26,825 nt of DNA. Origin: CAZBDU01 sp964490725 (GTDB lineage Bacteria > Spirochaetota > Spirochaetia > SZUA-6 > DRHE01). The notes under the pieces are model-generated. The model had not been told where the DNA came from, did not search any database, and saw only the letters and a program-made list of their open reading frames with translations. Below are positions 1 through 7,222 of the stretch, in pieces (position 1 is the first letter of the stretch; every line of letters begins with the position of its first letter). The translations under genes were made by a program, and so were the position numbers. The stretch is taken from NCBI GenBank assembly GCA_964490725.1, contig CAZBDU010000071.1:1-26825 (forward strand), written 5' to 3'.

Positions 1-1788
1 GCCCTGGCCGGGCCGCCCTTCCGCCGCCTCGGCGGCCAGAAGCGCCGCGCCCAGCGCGCCGGTGAGGTGGCAGTAGGGGGAGACGTGGATGCACCGCTCC
101 AGCAGCTGCTCGAAAGAGGCCACCAGCGCGGCGTTGCGGGCGGTGGCTCCCTGGAACACGATGTGCTCCCCCAGGGGGCTGCGGTTGACGACCTTTGCCA
201 GGTAGTTGTCCCGCACGGAGTTCAAGACCGCCGCTGCCAGGGCCTCGCGGGTGAAGCCCTCGGCCAGCAGCGCGTTGAGGTCGCGCTCCATGTACACGGT
301 GCAGCGCTCGGAGGTGTAGGGGGCCCGCGCCCCGGCTGCCAGCTCCGAGAAGCCCGCCAGGTCCACCTCCAGGCGGCGGGCCTGCTCCTCGATGAAGCTG
401 CCCGTGCCGGCGGCGCACACGTAGTTCATGGCTGAGTAGTACACCTCGCCGTCCCGCAGGCGCGTGAACTTGGAGTCCTGGCCCCCGATCTCGATGATCG
501 TGTCCACCCTGGGGTTGAGAAAGACCGCGGCCCGCGCGTGGGCGGTGATCTCGTTGACCGCCAGGTCCGCCCGGAACAGCTGCCGGATCATGTGGCGGCC
601 GGAGCCGGTGGTGGCGGCCCCTGCCAGGCGGGCGCCCTGCAGGGACAGGTGCCGCTCGATGGAGCGCAGCAGTGCCTGCACCGCCGCCACGGGTCTGCCT
701 GCGGTGAGGGTGTAGAAGCCGCCCAGAATGCGGCGGCGGCCGTCCACCAGCACGGACTTGGTGCTGGTGGAGCCGACGTCGATCCCCAGGTACAGGGTGG
801 AAGCTGCCGCGGCCGGACCGGCGGCGGAGCTCCGAGGCGCCGCCGCGGACCGGCGGCGGGGCAGCAGGACCTCCACGCCCTCCTCCGTGTGCAGGTCCAG
901 CGCGGCGAAATCGGGGTAGCCCTCTGGCCTGCTCTCCAGGGGCGGCCGCAGGGACCGACCCTTCCGGCGCTCCGGCAGGAGCCCTTCCAGGGAAAGGCCG
1001 CCCTCGGAGCCCAGCAGCGCCGCTCCCACCGCCCCGGCCAGGTGGGCGAAAGGCGGGACCTCCACCGGCGTGTCCGCCGCGGCGCCCAGGCTGGCAGCGA
1101 TTCTGGCATTGCGGGACACCCCCGAGACGAAGCCCAGCGGCGCGATCAAGCGCCGCCCCTTCACCAGCACGTCGAGCACGTTGCGGGCAATGCCTTCGCA
1201 GAGGCCCGCGCAGATGGCCTGGAGGGTGTAGCCTTCCTGCATGGCGTGGGTGATGTCCGTCTTGGCGAACACGGCGCAGCGGGTGGCGATTTGCGGGGTG
1301 GGGCCCCGATGGGCTGCGGCGGCCCGGGCCAGCCCGGCCACGGAGAGGCCGAGCCGCTCCGCCTGCTGTTCCACGAAGCTGCCCGTCCCCGAGGCGCAGG
1401 GGGGATTCACGGTGTGCTCCCGGTAGCTGCCCTCCTCGTCGTAGAGAAGCAGACTGAAGCTCTCCCCGCCGATGGACAGCACGTTGCGGCAGCCCGGGAG
1501 GAGAAAGCGGCTGCCCTCGATCAGGGCCAGGGTGGGATCGATCCAGGCGGAGCGTTTGCCCGCCGCCCCGGTGCCGGCCCCGTCCGCCGCCCGCCCGGTA
1601 ACGCCGGCGCGGCTCCAGCCGTGGAAGCCGGGGTCCTCCAGGACGGCCTGCAGCTCTTCCCGGATGCGTCCGCGGTGCTCCCGGTAGCGGCTGTGGCTCA
1701 CCCTGCCGCCCTCCAGGAGGACGGCTCCCAGGTAGGTGGAGCCCAGATCGATGCCGAGCCGCCGCCCCGTTCCTGACCGTTCGCGCAT
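1..1788 (-). CDS. Acyl-CoA dehydratase activase, BadF/BadG/BcrA/BcrD family, tandem ASKHA domains (3' end outside window)
   Basis: The 596 visible residues form two successive ASKHA (actin/Hsp70-like) ATPase domains of the type that activates 2-hydroxyacyl-CoA dehydratases and benzoyl-CoA reductases by ATP-driven electron injection. Domain 1 begins with GIDLGST (about 12-18) and has an NPPCASGTGSF segment. Domain 2 begins with LGIDVGSTSTKS (about 331-342), then EIGGQDSK (about 432-439), CAAGTGSF (about 456) and CTVYMERD (about 496). Cysteines at the last two sites match the ligands of the [4Fe-4S] cluster that bridges activase monomers. In domain 1 the GGQD motif reads GGES, so that half may be degenerate. 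The reading frame is still open at base 1; long activases of this type carry a further C-terminal region, which is missing here. The ATG at 1788 has no visible Shine-Dalgarno and may be read from a leaderless mRNA. The dehydratase partner is not in the window. Confidence 0.88.
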   Translation of the reverse strand, partial: MRERSGTGRRLGIDLGSTYLGAVLLEGGRVSHSRYREHRGRIREELQAVLEDPGFHGWSRAGVTGRAADGAGTGAAGKRSAWIDPTLALIEGSRFLLPGCRNVLSIGGESFSLLLYDEEGSYREHTVNPPCASGTGSFVEQQAERLGLSVAGLARAAAAHRGPTPQIATRCAVFAKTDITHAMQEGYTLQAICAGLCEGIARNVLDVLVKGRRLIAPLGFVSGVSRNARIAASLGAAADTPVEVPPFAHLAGAVGAALLGSEGGLSLEGLLPERRKGRSLRPPLESRPEGYPDFAALDLHTEEGVEVLLPRRRSAAAPRSSAAGPAAAASTLYLGIDVGSTSTKSVLVDGRRRILGGFYTLTAGRPVAAVQALLRSIERHLSLQGARLAGAATTGSGRHMIRQLFRADLAVNEITAHARAAVFLNPRVDTIIEIGGQDSKFTRLRDGEVYYSAMNYVCAAGTGSFIEEQARRLEVDLAGFSELAAGARAPYTSERCTVYMERDLNALLAEGFTREALAAAVLNSVRDNYLAKVVNRSPLGEHIVFQGATARNAALVASFEQLLERCIHVSPYCHLTGALGAALLAAEAAEGRPGQG

Positions 1789-1794
1789 GGTTCG

Positions 1795-1823
1795 ATTATG
1801 GGAAAGGAGGGCTTGCAGTGCAA
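1795..1823 (-). promoter_or_regulatory. Candidate leaderless promoter of the activase gene with palindromic -35 region
   Basis: On the minus strand a TTGCAC -35 (1823-1818), a 17-bp spacer and a CATAAT -10 (1800-1795) place the expected transcription start at or next to the A of the ATG at 1788. The -35 lies inside the perfect inverted repeat CTTGCA-G-TGCAAG (1812-1824), a possible operator. Seen by eye only. Confidence 0.4.
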
Positions 1824-1892
1824 GGGTACCCCGCGGGGCGGCAGGCGCCGGCCTGCGGGCAGACCAGGCGGCAGCGGGCGCCCGGGGCCCCG

Positions 1893-1920
1893 TTGACCGG
1901 CAGCCGAAAACCCGTACAAT
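1893..1920 (+). promoter_or_regulatory. Sigma-70-type promoter of the sodium:solute symporter gene
   Basis: TTGACC (1893-1898), a 16-bp spacer and TACAAT (1915-1920) match the housekeeping consensus at 10 of 12 positions. The start would fall near 1927, leaving a leader of about 110 nt before the GTG at 2036. The 1789-2035 gap between the divergent genes holds only these promoter elements as far as I can see. Confidence 0.55.
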
Positions 1921-2035
1921 GGCGGCGGGTCGCAGGCCGTGCGGCCCTCGAGGGTTATGCAACAGGCCATGGGCCACCCAGACCCGGAGAGGATCTGCGT
2001 GGCCCAACTTCTTGCATGCCGGGGAGGGCCTTGAA

Positions 2036-3658
2036 GTGTTTGTCCGCCTGTCGATCGTTCTGGGATACCTGCTGATCACCTTCGCCATCGGGCTGGCCAC
2101 CCGCAGGGCCGCCTCCAGGAGCAGCCTGGATTTCTTCCTGGCCGGCCGGGGCCTCTCCCCGCTGCTGCTGTTCCTCACCATGACCGCCACCAACTTCAGC
2201 GCCTTCACCATCTTCGGGCTCTCCGGCGCCGGGTACCGCATCGGCTACGCATTCTACCCGGTGATGGGGTTCGGCACCGGCTTCATGGCCCTTTCCTTCC
2301 TCCTCATCGGCCGGCCTATCATGAGCCTGGCCGCCAGGCGCGGCTACATCACCCCCGCCGACTTCATCGCCGACCGCTACGGCTCGCGAGCGCTGAAGAA
2401 GCTGTTCTCCGGCGTCATGATCCTGTTCACGCTGCCCTACATCGCCATCCAGGCCATCGCCGGGGGCAAGTCCCTGGAGTCTCTGGCCGGCGTTCCCTAC
2501 CTGTGGGGGGCGGCGCTGGTGACGGTGTTCATCGTGCTGTACGTGGGCCTGGGAGGGCTTCGCTCCATCGCCTGGACCGACGCCGTGCAGGGGCTGATGA
2601 TGCTGGGCTTCACGGTGGCGGCCTTCGTGCTGATCGCTTCCCGCAGCGGAGGGTTCCTGGCGGTGCACCGGGAGATCGGCGCGAGCTGGCCGGGGCTCCT
2701 GCGCCGGCCCGGCCTGGATGGCTCGATGCTCTACGGGGTATGGTTCGGCTACCTGTTCCTCTGGTTCTTCGCCGACCCGATGTTTCCGCAGCTCTTCCAG
2801 CGCTTCATGGCCGCCCGGGAGGAGAAGTCGCTGCGGGCCACGGTGGTGTTGTACCCGCTGGTCACCACGGTGCTTTTCTTCCTGACCGTGTCGATCGGTG
2901 TCATGGGGAGGCACACCTTCCCCGCCCTGGCCGCGGACCAGACGGATGCGGTGTTCGCGCTGCTGCTGCGCCGCTACGCCGGGGTGGCGGTGAGCACGCT
3001 GCTGCTCACCGGCAGCCTGGCGGCGCTGATGTCCACCATGGACTCGCAGCTGCTGACTCTCACCTCGATGATCACCATGGACTTCGTGCGCCCGAAAAGG
3101 GGCGAGGTCCTGCTTGAGCGGCTGACGGTGGCGCTCCTGGGGGCGGTGGGCCTGCTGATCGCGGCCCGGCCCCCGCAGACCATCCTGGCCTTCATCAGCG
3201 GCACCACCTTCAACGGCCTGGCCGTGCTGGCGCCCACGGTCATTGGCGGCCTGTACTGGCGGCGAGCCAACCGGTATGCGGCGGCGGCGAGCATCGTGGC
3301 GGGGGAGGCGCTGGTGGCGGCGTTCTACTTCCGGTTGCTGTCCGTCCCGGGAGTGCTCCCGGTGGTGCCGATCGTGGCGGCGGCCTCTGCCGTGTTCGTG
3401 CTGGTGGGCCTCCTGACCCGCAGCGCGGGGGAGAACGCCGCCGTCGTGGCCAGGCCTCGCTGGGGACCCTGGCTGGCCGTCTTCGCGGCCCTGTTCCTGC
3501 TGGGCAACGACTTCTGGGCCTGGGGGCGCACCCCCGTCACCCTGGCGGGCCTCCCCCTCTGGATATGGTACTACGTGGTCCTGGGCCTCCTGCTGACGCT
3601 CGCCTACGCGGCGTTCCTGCGCCGGCGCCGGGGGCAGGTGGACGGGGCTCAGTCGTGA
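2036..3658 (+). CDS. Sodium:solute symporter (SSS family)
   Basis: This 540-residue membrane protein has the SSS layout: many hydrophobic segments beginning directly at the N-terminus, a DFFLAGRGLSP stretch after the first helix, an aromatic- and serine-rich second helix (TATNFSAFTIFG), a GGLRSIAWTDAVQG loop, and the family's MSTMDSQLL segment near residues 332-340. It should use the sodium gradient to import a small organic solute. The substrate cannot be read from sequence; pantothenate, proline, carboxylates and sugars are all used in this family. The start is the GTG at 2036: a GGGGAGGG ribosome site lies just upstream, and the codons before it belong to no recognisable domain. It is divergent from the acyl-CoA dehydratase activase, so an organic-acid substrate is possible but unproven. 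Its last 10 bases overlap the end of the convergent zinc-ribbon gene. Confidence 0.9.
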   Translation: MFVRLSIVLGYLLITFAIGLATRRAASRSSLDFFLAGRGLSPLLLFLTMTATNFSAFTIFGLSGAGYRIGYAFYPVMGFGTGFMALSFLLIGRPIMSLAARRGYITPADFIADRYGSRALKKLFSGVMILFTLPYIAIQAIAGGKSLESLAGVPYLWGAALVTVFIVLYVGLGGLRSIAWTDAVQGLMMLGFTVAAFVLIASRSGGFLAVHREIGASWPGLLRRPGLDGSMLYGVWFGYLFLWFFADPMFPQLFQRFMAAREEKSLRATVVLYPLVTTVLFFLTVSIGVMGRHTFPALAADQTDAVFALLLRRYAGVAVSTLLLTGSLAALMSTMDSQLLTLTSMITMDFVRPKRGEVLLERLTVALLGAVGLLIAARPPQTILAFISGTTFNGLAVLAPTVIGGLYWRRANRYAAAASIVAGEALVAAFYFRLLSVPGVLPVVPIVAAASAVFVLVGLLTRSAGENAAVVARPRWGPWLAVFAALFLLGNDFWAWGRTPVTLAGLPLWIWYYVVLGLLLTLAYAAFLRRRRGQVDGAQS

Positions 3659-3888
3659 ACGCGGCAGGAGTCCCCGTGGGCGCAGGCTGCGCCGCAGCCC
3701 GGACCCTCGAATCCCCGGTCGCGGGCGCAGGAGTCGCCCCGGAAGGAGACGTTGACGGTGGAGAAGAGCTTGCGCAGATCGGCGCTGCCGCAGCTTCCGC
3801 AGGCCGGCTGCGCCGCCTCCTGGGCGTTCCTGACCAGCAGCTCGGTGACGGCCCCGCAATCGACGCACCTGTACTCGTAGATGGGCAT
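3649..3888 (-). CDS. FmdB-type zinc ribbon protein
   Basis: A 79-residue protein opening with MPIYEYRCVDCG, the hallmark of the FmdB putative regulatory family. Two zinc-knuckle pairs are seen, C8-x2-C11 and C30-x2-C33. A cysteine-rich tail (C54, C65, C69, C75) contains further possible metal ligands, but its spacing is irregular. The family is named after a proposed regulator of formamidase genes in Methylophilus; the molecular role is not established for most members. The ATG at 3888 is chosen because the family begins exactly at MP(I/T)YEY and because GAGAGGAAGG precedes it by a few bases. A longer upstream reading frame has no homology that I recognise. The gene is convergent with and slightly overlaps the symporter, and diverges from the response regulator. 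Confidence 0.85.
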   Translation of the reverse strand: MPIYEYRCVDCGAVTELLVRNAQEAAQPACGSCGSADLRKLFSTVNVSFRGDSCARDRGFEGPGCGAACAHGDSCRVHD

Positions 3889-3907
3889 GGCCTTCCTCTC
3901 AAGCTCT

Positions 3908-3936
3908 TCTGTAGCACAGAGGGGCCGCCTTGGCAA
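3908..3936 (-). promoter_or_regulatory. Candidate promoter of the FmdB-type gene
   Basis: TTGCCA (3936-3931), a 17-bp spacer and TACAGA (3913-3908) on the minus strand, with a predicted start near 3901 and a 13-nt leader that contains the ribosome site. No equally good promoter was seen on the plus strand for the response regulator. Confidence 0.35.
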
Positions 3937-4047
3937 GGCCCTGCCCGAGCCGGCCGGGCCCTCCGCGTACCACCCGGCCGGAGGGCTGCCCCGGGGGGCC
4001 AACATGGTGTATGCTGGCGGCGATCTACGAGCAGGGAGAAGAGAATC

Positions 4048-4413
4048 GTGGCGCGAGTGCTGGTGATCGACGACGAAGGGGCGATTCGTAGGGTGATGCG
4101 GCTGCAGCTGGAGGGGGCCGGCCACCAGGTGCGCGAGGCCGCCGGCGGCGCAGAGGCGCTCGCGGCCCTCGAAGCCGAAAGCGCCGATGTGCTCATCATC
4201 GACATCGTCATGCCCGACAAGGGAGGGATAGAGACGTTGATGGAGGTGCGCCGCCGGTTCGCCGGGCTCAAGGCGATCATGATCTCCGGCAAGATAGACG
4301 TGGATCAGGACTCCTTCCGCATCCTGGCGCGGCAGTTCGGCGCCCTACAGATCCTGCGCAAGCCCTTGCTGCGGGAGGACCTTCTGCACGCCGTGGAGGT
4401 GGCGCTGGACTGA
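4048..4413 (+). CDS. Single-domain (CheY-like) response regulator
   Basis: A 121-residue receiver domain with no output domain. The acidic pocket is LVIDDE (D8, D9), the phosphoacceptor is D52 in LIIDIVMPDKGG, a serine lies in IMISGK and the conserved lysine is in ILRKP. It should be phosphorylated by a histidine kinase and act by protein-protein contact or as a phosphorelay intermediate. No kinase gene is in the window, so it looks like an orphan. The insert between the serine motif and the lysine (IDVDQDSFRILARQFGALQ) is as in receivers of the Spo0F/PleD-like set. The start is the GTG at 4048, preceded by GGGAGAAGAG, giving the canonical ARVLVIDD beginning. Its stop lies 13 bp from the stop of the convergent aldolase gene, inside a shared hairpin. 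Confidence 0.9.
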   Translation: MARVLVIDDEGAIRRVMRLQLEGAGHQVREAAGGAEALAALEAESADVLIIDIVMPDKGGIETLMEVRRRFAGLKAIMISGKIDVDQDSFRILARQFGALQILRKPLLREDLLHAVEVALD

Positions 4414-4439
4414 AGCGAGCTTTCCGCTACTCCAGCGCC
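4401..4439. terminator. Hairpin across two convergent gene ends
   Basis: GGCGCTGGA (4401-4409) pairs perfectly with TCCAGCGCC (4431-4439) across a 21-nt loop holding a small AGCG/CGCT inner pairing. The stop codons of the response regulator (4411-4413) and of the aldolase (4427-4429, minus strand) both lie in the loop. There is no U-tract, so if it terminates it may do so with Rho or pausing. Confidence 0.35.
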
Positions 4440-5173
4440 TCCAGGAGGTCGCAGGTCTCCCGGTACCCCCGCGCCAGATAGTCCGTGTCGCTTCCGGTCC
4501 AGAGAATGTTCATGCCCCTGCCGCGCCAGAACCGCACCTGCCCGGGGCCGGGGCAGTAGATGCCGCAGGAGGTTCCGCGGGAGCGGCAGATCTCCAGCAC
4601 CCGCCCCGCCGCCTCCACCAGGCGCGGGTGGTCGTACTGGAGGGGTACCCCCAGGGCGATGGAGAGGTCCGAGGGTCCCACCACGATGCCGGAGAACTCC
4701 CCCAGGTCCAGGATGGCCTCCAGCGCCCCGATCCCCCGGGGGGTCTCGATCTGCAGGAGGATGGAGCGCTGCCGGTCGAGCCGCTCCAGATCCTCCCCGG
4801 GGCGGAGCAGCGAGAAGCCGCCGAAGCCCTTGCGCCCCCGGGGAGGGAAGCGCAAGCATTGTGCCACCAGGCGGGCCTGTTCGACGCTTTCCACCCTGGG
4901 CACCAGGACCCCGGCGGCGCCGACGTCCAGCAGCGGGGACAGCAGGTGGTAGAGGCTGTCGGGCGCCCGGACCACCACCTCCAGCCCCCGGCCTGAGGCG
5001 GCGCGGATCAGGTTCTCCACGGTTTCCGGCGAGAGGCAGCCGTGCTCCAGGTCGAGGATGAGGAAATCCAGCGGGCCTCCGGCCAGGATCTCCACGATTC
5101 CGCTCCAGCCGATGTGGGTGAGGGTAGTGGCGAACAGCTTGCGGCGCTCCTGCAGTTTCTCGTGCAGAGTCAT
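4427..5173 (-). CDS. HpcH/HpaI family aldolase (class II, metal-dependent)
   Basis: 248 residues with the HpcH/HpaI/citrate-lyase beta-barrel signature: LILDLEHG (E43, H44), VVVRAP (R69), the PPRGRKGFG glycine loop, QIETPRG (Q141, E143) and VVGPSDLS (D169). These match the base-assisting His, the carboxylate-binding Arg and the metal-binding Glu and Asp of 4-hydroxy-2-oxoheptanedioate and 2-keto-3-deoxy-sugar-acid aldolases, which split 2-keto-4-hydroxy acids to pyruvate and an aldehyde. The exact substrate is not readable. Its ATG overlaps the stop codon of the hydrogenase maturation protease (ATGA), so it is the last gene of the 14-gene redox operon and is probably translated by coupling, as no good ribosome site is visible. 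Why an aldolase sits there is not clear; it could be a passenger. Confidence 0.88.
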   Translation of the reverse strand: MTLHEKLQERRKLFATTLTHIGWSGIVEILAGGPLDFLILDLEHGCLSPETVENLIRAASGRGLEVVVRAPDSLYHLLSPLLDVGAAGVLVPRVESVEQARLVAQCLRFPPRGRKGFGGFSLLRPGEDLERLDRQRSILLQIETPRGIGALEAILDLGEFSGIVVGPSDLSIALGVPLQYDHPRLVEAAGRVLEICRSRGTSCGIYCPGPGQVRFWRGRGMNILWTGSDTDYLARGYRETCDLLEALE

Positions 5174-5709
5174 GGGAGCCCAAGTATAGCCGGAGGGACC
5201 CCTCGAGACAAAGCGGTGGCCGGCCCGAGCGGCGGCGCTCCGAGGAGCTTCCGCAGCGCCGCCAGCACCGCCGCCGCCACAGCCGGCAGCGCCGAGGCGA
5301 GCCGTTCCTCGGGGACCTCCCCGAAGCGGGAAAGGGATCCTACCTCGATCCCCACCAGGTGAAGCTCCCGGGGAAGGTGCAGGCCCAGCCGCAGGGCAGC
5401 CGCGAGCGCCGCCGGCACGTTGAGCCCATGGGGACAGGGCCCGCAGCTCTCATCCAGGAGCTCCTCCCGGCTGAAGCTGACCACCGTCCCCGGGGGCCAG
5501 CGGCCGGTGAGTATGCTGTCGATCAGCGCCACCCGCTGGAAGCCCTGGATCTGGCCCGCCAGAGCCAGGGGCGAGCCGGTGAACTCGCGGAACTCCACAT
5601 CCCCCGGGAGCCCCGCCCGCCCCTGCCCGGCCAGGAGCCGGCCGACCAGCAGCCCCACCTGATCGTTGCGGACGATGGGGTTGCCCATGGCGAGAACGAG
5701 ACTGCTCAG
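5170..5709 (-). CDS. [NiFe]-hydrogenase maturation endopeptidase (M52/HycI family), probable CTG start
   Basis: About 179 residues. The protease removes the C-terminal tail of the hydrogenase large subunit after nickel insertion. Nickel-probing residues of the family are visible: D16 in GNPIVRNDQVG, D64 in VALIDS and H94 in CPHG. The gene directly follows mvhA and ends with a GIEVGSLSRFGEVP segment typical of these enzymes. The first in-frame ATG (5688) would remove the first beta strand (SLVLA before MGNP) and has no ribosome site. The CTG at 5709 overlaps the mvhA stop as CTGA, keeps that strand and lies 8 nt after a GGGGAGG Shine-Dalgarno, so I choose it. No ATG, GTG or TTG lies between it and well inside mvhA. 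Its own stop overlaps the start of the aldolase gene. Confidence 0.85.
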   Translation of the reverse strand: MSSLVLAMGNPIVRNDQVGLLVGRLLAGQGRAGLPGDVEFREFTGSPLALAGQIQGFQRVALIDSILTGRWPPGTVVSFSREELLDESCGPCPHGLNVPAALAAALRLGLHLPRELHLVGIEVGSLSRFGEVPEERLASALPAVAAAVLAALRKLLGAPPLGPATALSRGVPPAILGLP

Positions 5710-7205
5710 CGCCGGATCCTCCCCAGCTCGCCTCCGTCCGGCCCGTGCAGCACCAGCTCCAGCGGCATCTGGCCCACCGCCGCGTGGGTGGCGCAGGAGA
5801 AGCAGGGATCGTAGGAGCGGAAGCCCATCTCCACCATGTTGAGGATGCCGTTCGAGACCTGGCCCCCCTTGATCAACGTTCTGGCCACGTTGCGGATGTC
5901 CAGGTTCATGGCTCCGTAGTTCTGGGCGCTGGCCACGATGAGGTTGACGTCCGTGATCATCCCCCGCTCGTCGCTCTTGTAGTGGTGGAAGAGGCTGCCC
6001 CTTGGGGCCTCCACCACGCCGATCCCCTCTCCGGCAACCTCCGCGCTGAGGGTGCGGTACTCCTTTCCCAGCACCTCCGGGTCGTCGGCCAGCTCCCGGA
6101 GGCGCTCCGCCGCGTACAGCGCCTCGATGGCCCTGGCCCAGTGGAAGGCCAGGGAGTGCTGCACCGGCTTGGCGCCCAGGGCCTGGTAGAAGCCCTGGTA
6201 GGCTTTTTGAGCCCTGGGTGTGGCCATGCCGTCGGCCACGTTCATCCGCGACAGCGGCGCCACCCGGTACAGGCCCGACCCGGCCCCGTCGGCCAGCCCC
6301 TTCCAGCCCACCTTGCGCAGGTAGGGGAACTTCAGGTAGGACCACGGTACCGGGTGCTCCCCCAGGTACTCCAGGTAGTCCTTCTCGCCGAACTCGAAGA
6401 CTATGCGCCCTTCGGGGGACATGACCCGCTGGCGGCCGCCGTAGAAGGTGAGCTTTCCGGCCCCGTCCACCATGCCCATGTGGTAGGAGTCGTGGTAGTA
6501 GAGGTCCCTCCTCAGTATTATCTCCATGTAGTCCTTGTTGGACAGGATCACCTCGTCCACCACCTTCAGGGTGAGCTCGCAGAAGTCGATCAGCTTGTCT
6601 GCGAGCTCCCGGATGCGGTCCACCTGCTCCGGCATGAGGGGCCTGCTCACCCCCCCGGGGATGCTGAACACCGGGTGGGTGGACTTGCCGCCCACGATGT
6701 TCTCGATCTCCACGGCATAGCCCCGGTGCTGGATCACCTTCTTGCCCATCTCCAGCCCCACCGCCTCGATCACCCCCAGGACGTTCCTCTTCAGGGGGTC
6801 TGCCGCCGGGCCGAGCACGAAGTCCGGGGCGGGGCCCAGGGCGTAGACATGCTCCAGGTGGCTTTCCAGCATGTGGGCGCAGTAGCCCAGCTCGCGGATC
6901 TTGTGCGCCGTCGGCGGCGGGGGGGCGGCAAAGAGGGCATCCAGGGCGCGGCTGGAGGCCAGGTGGTGCGGCCAGGGGCAGACCCCGCAGAGGCGGGTCA
7001 CGATGCGGGGCATCTCCTCGGCGGGCCGTCCCTTGCAGAACTCCTCGAAGCCCCGCAGCTCAACCACCTGGAAGTAGGTCTGCTCCACGTCTCCCGCCCC
7101 GTCCAGGAAGATGTCGATCTTGGCATGCCCTTCCAGGCGGGTCACCGGTTCGATGTGGATCACCCTGGAGCCGGCCTGGTGCGTCTCGTCCCAGATCTGC
7201 GGCAT
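5706..7205 (-). CDS. mvhA: [NiFe]-hydrogenase large subunit, group 3 (MvhA/FrhA-like)
   Basis: 499 residues carrying the Ni-Fe(CN)2CO site. The four nickel cysteines are C73 and C76 in RLCGVCPWPHH, and C468 and C471 in DPCFSCATH. A 25-residue extension follows H474, so the protein needs the protease encoded next to it. The protein starts VIHIEPVTRLEGHAKI, the usual large-subunit opening. The companion genes mvhG and mvhD and the nearby hdrA place it in the cytoplasmic group 3 hydrogenases that pass H2 electrons to Hdr (group 3c type) rather than the F420-reducing or HoxH types; that subgroup call rests on context. A strong AGGAGGAAGAAGA site precedes the ATG, 17 bp after the small-subunit stop. 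Confidence 0.93.
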   Translation of the reverse strand: MPQIWDETHQAGSRVIHIEPVTRLEGHAKIDIFLDGAGDVEQTYFQVVELRGFEEFCKGRPAEEMPRIVTRLCGVCPWPHHLASSRALDALFAAPPPPTAHKIRELGYCAHMLESHLEHVYALGPAPDFVLGPAADPLKRNVLGVIEAVGLEMGKKVIQHRGYAVEIENIVGGKSTHPVFSIPGGVSRPLMPEQVDRIRELADKLIDFCELTLKVVDEVILSNKDYMEIILRRDLYYHDSYHMGMVDGAGKLTFYGGRQRVMSPEGRIVFEFGEKDYLEYLGEHPVPWSYLKFPYLRKVGWKGLADGAGSGLYRVAPLSRMNVADGMATPRAQKAYQGFYQALGAKPVQHSLAFHWARAIEALYAAERLRELADDPEVLGKEYRTLSAEVAGEGIGVVEAPRGSLFHHYKSDERGMITDVNLIVASAQNYGAMNLDIRNVARTLIKGGQVSNGILNMVEMGFRSYDPCFSCATHAAVGQMPLELVLHGPDGGELGRIRR

Positions 7206-7222
7206 TCTTCTTCCTCCTGACT

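Noticed and set aside
1955..3868. Long minus-strand open frame opposite the symporter
   Set aside because: The translation is extremely Arg/Gln/Gly/His-rich and low in complexity; the plus strand encodes an obvious membrane transporter.
3565..4047. In-frame upstream extension of the response regulator to about 282 residues
   Set aside because: The extra part runs antisense through the FmdB-type gene and has no domain; the receiver domain begins normally at the GTG at 4048.
5183..5211. TTGTCT-17-TATACT promoter-like sequence just upstream of the aldolase gene
   Set aside because: It lies in the coding end of the protease gene, and the aldolase start overlaps the protease stop (ATGA), so operon expression explains it. 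An internal promoter is possible but not needed.
5745..7220. Open frame of about 490 codons on the plus strand opposite mvhA
   Set aside because: It is a mirror of the large-subunit gene with no recognisable motif and no ribosome site.
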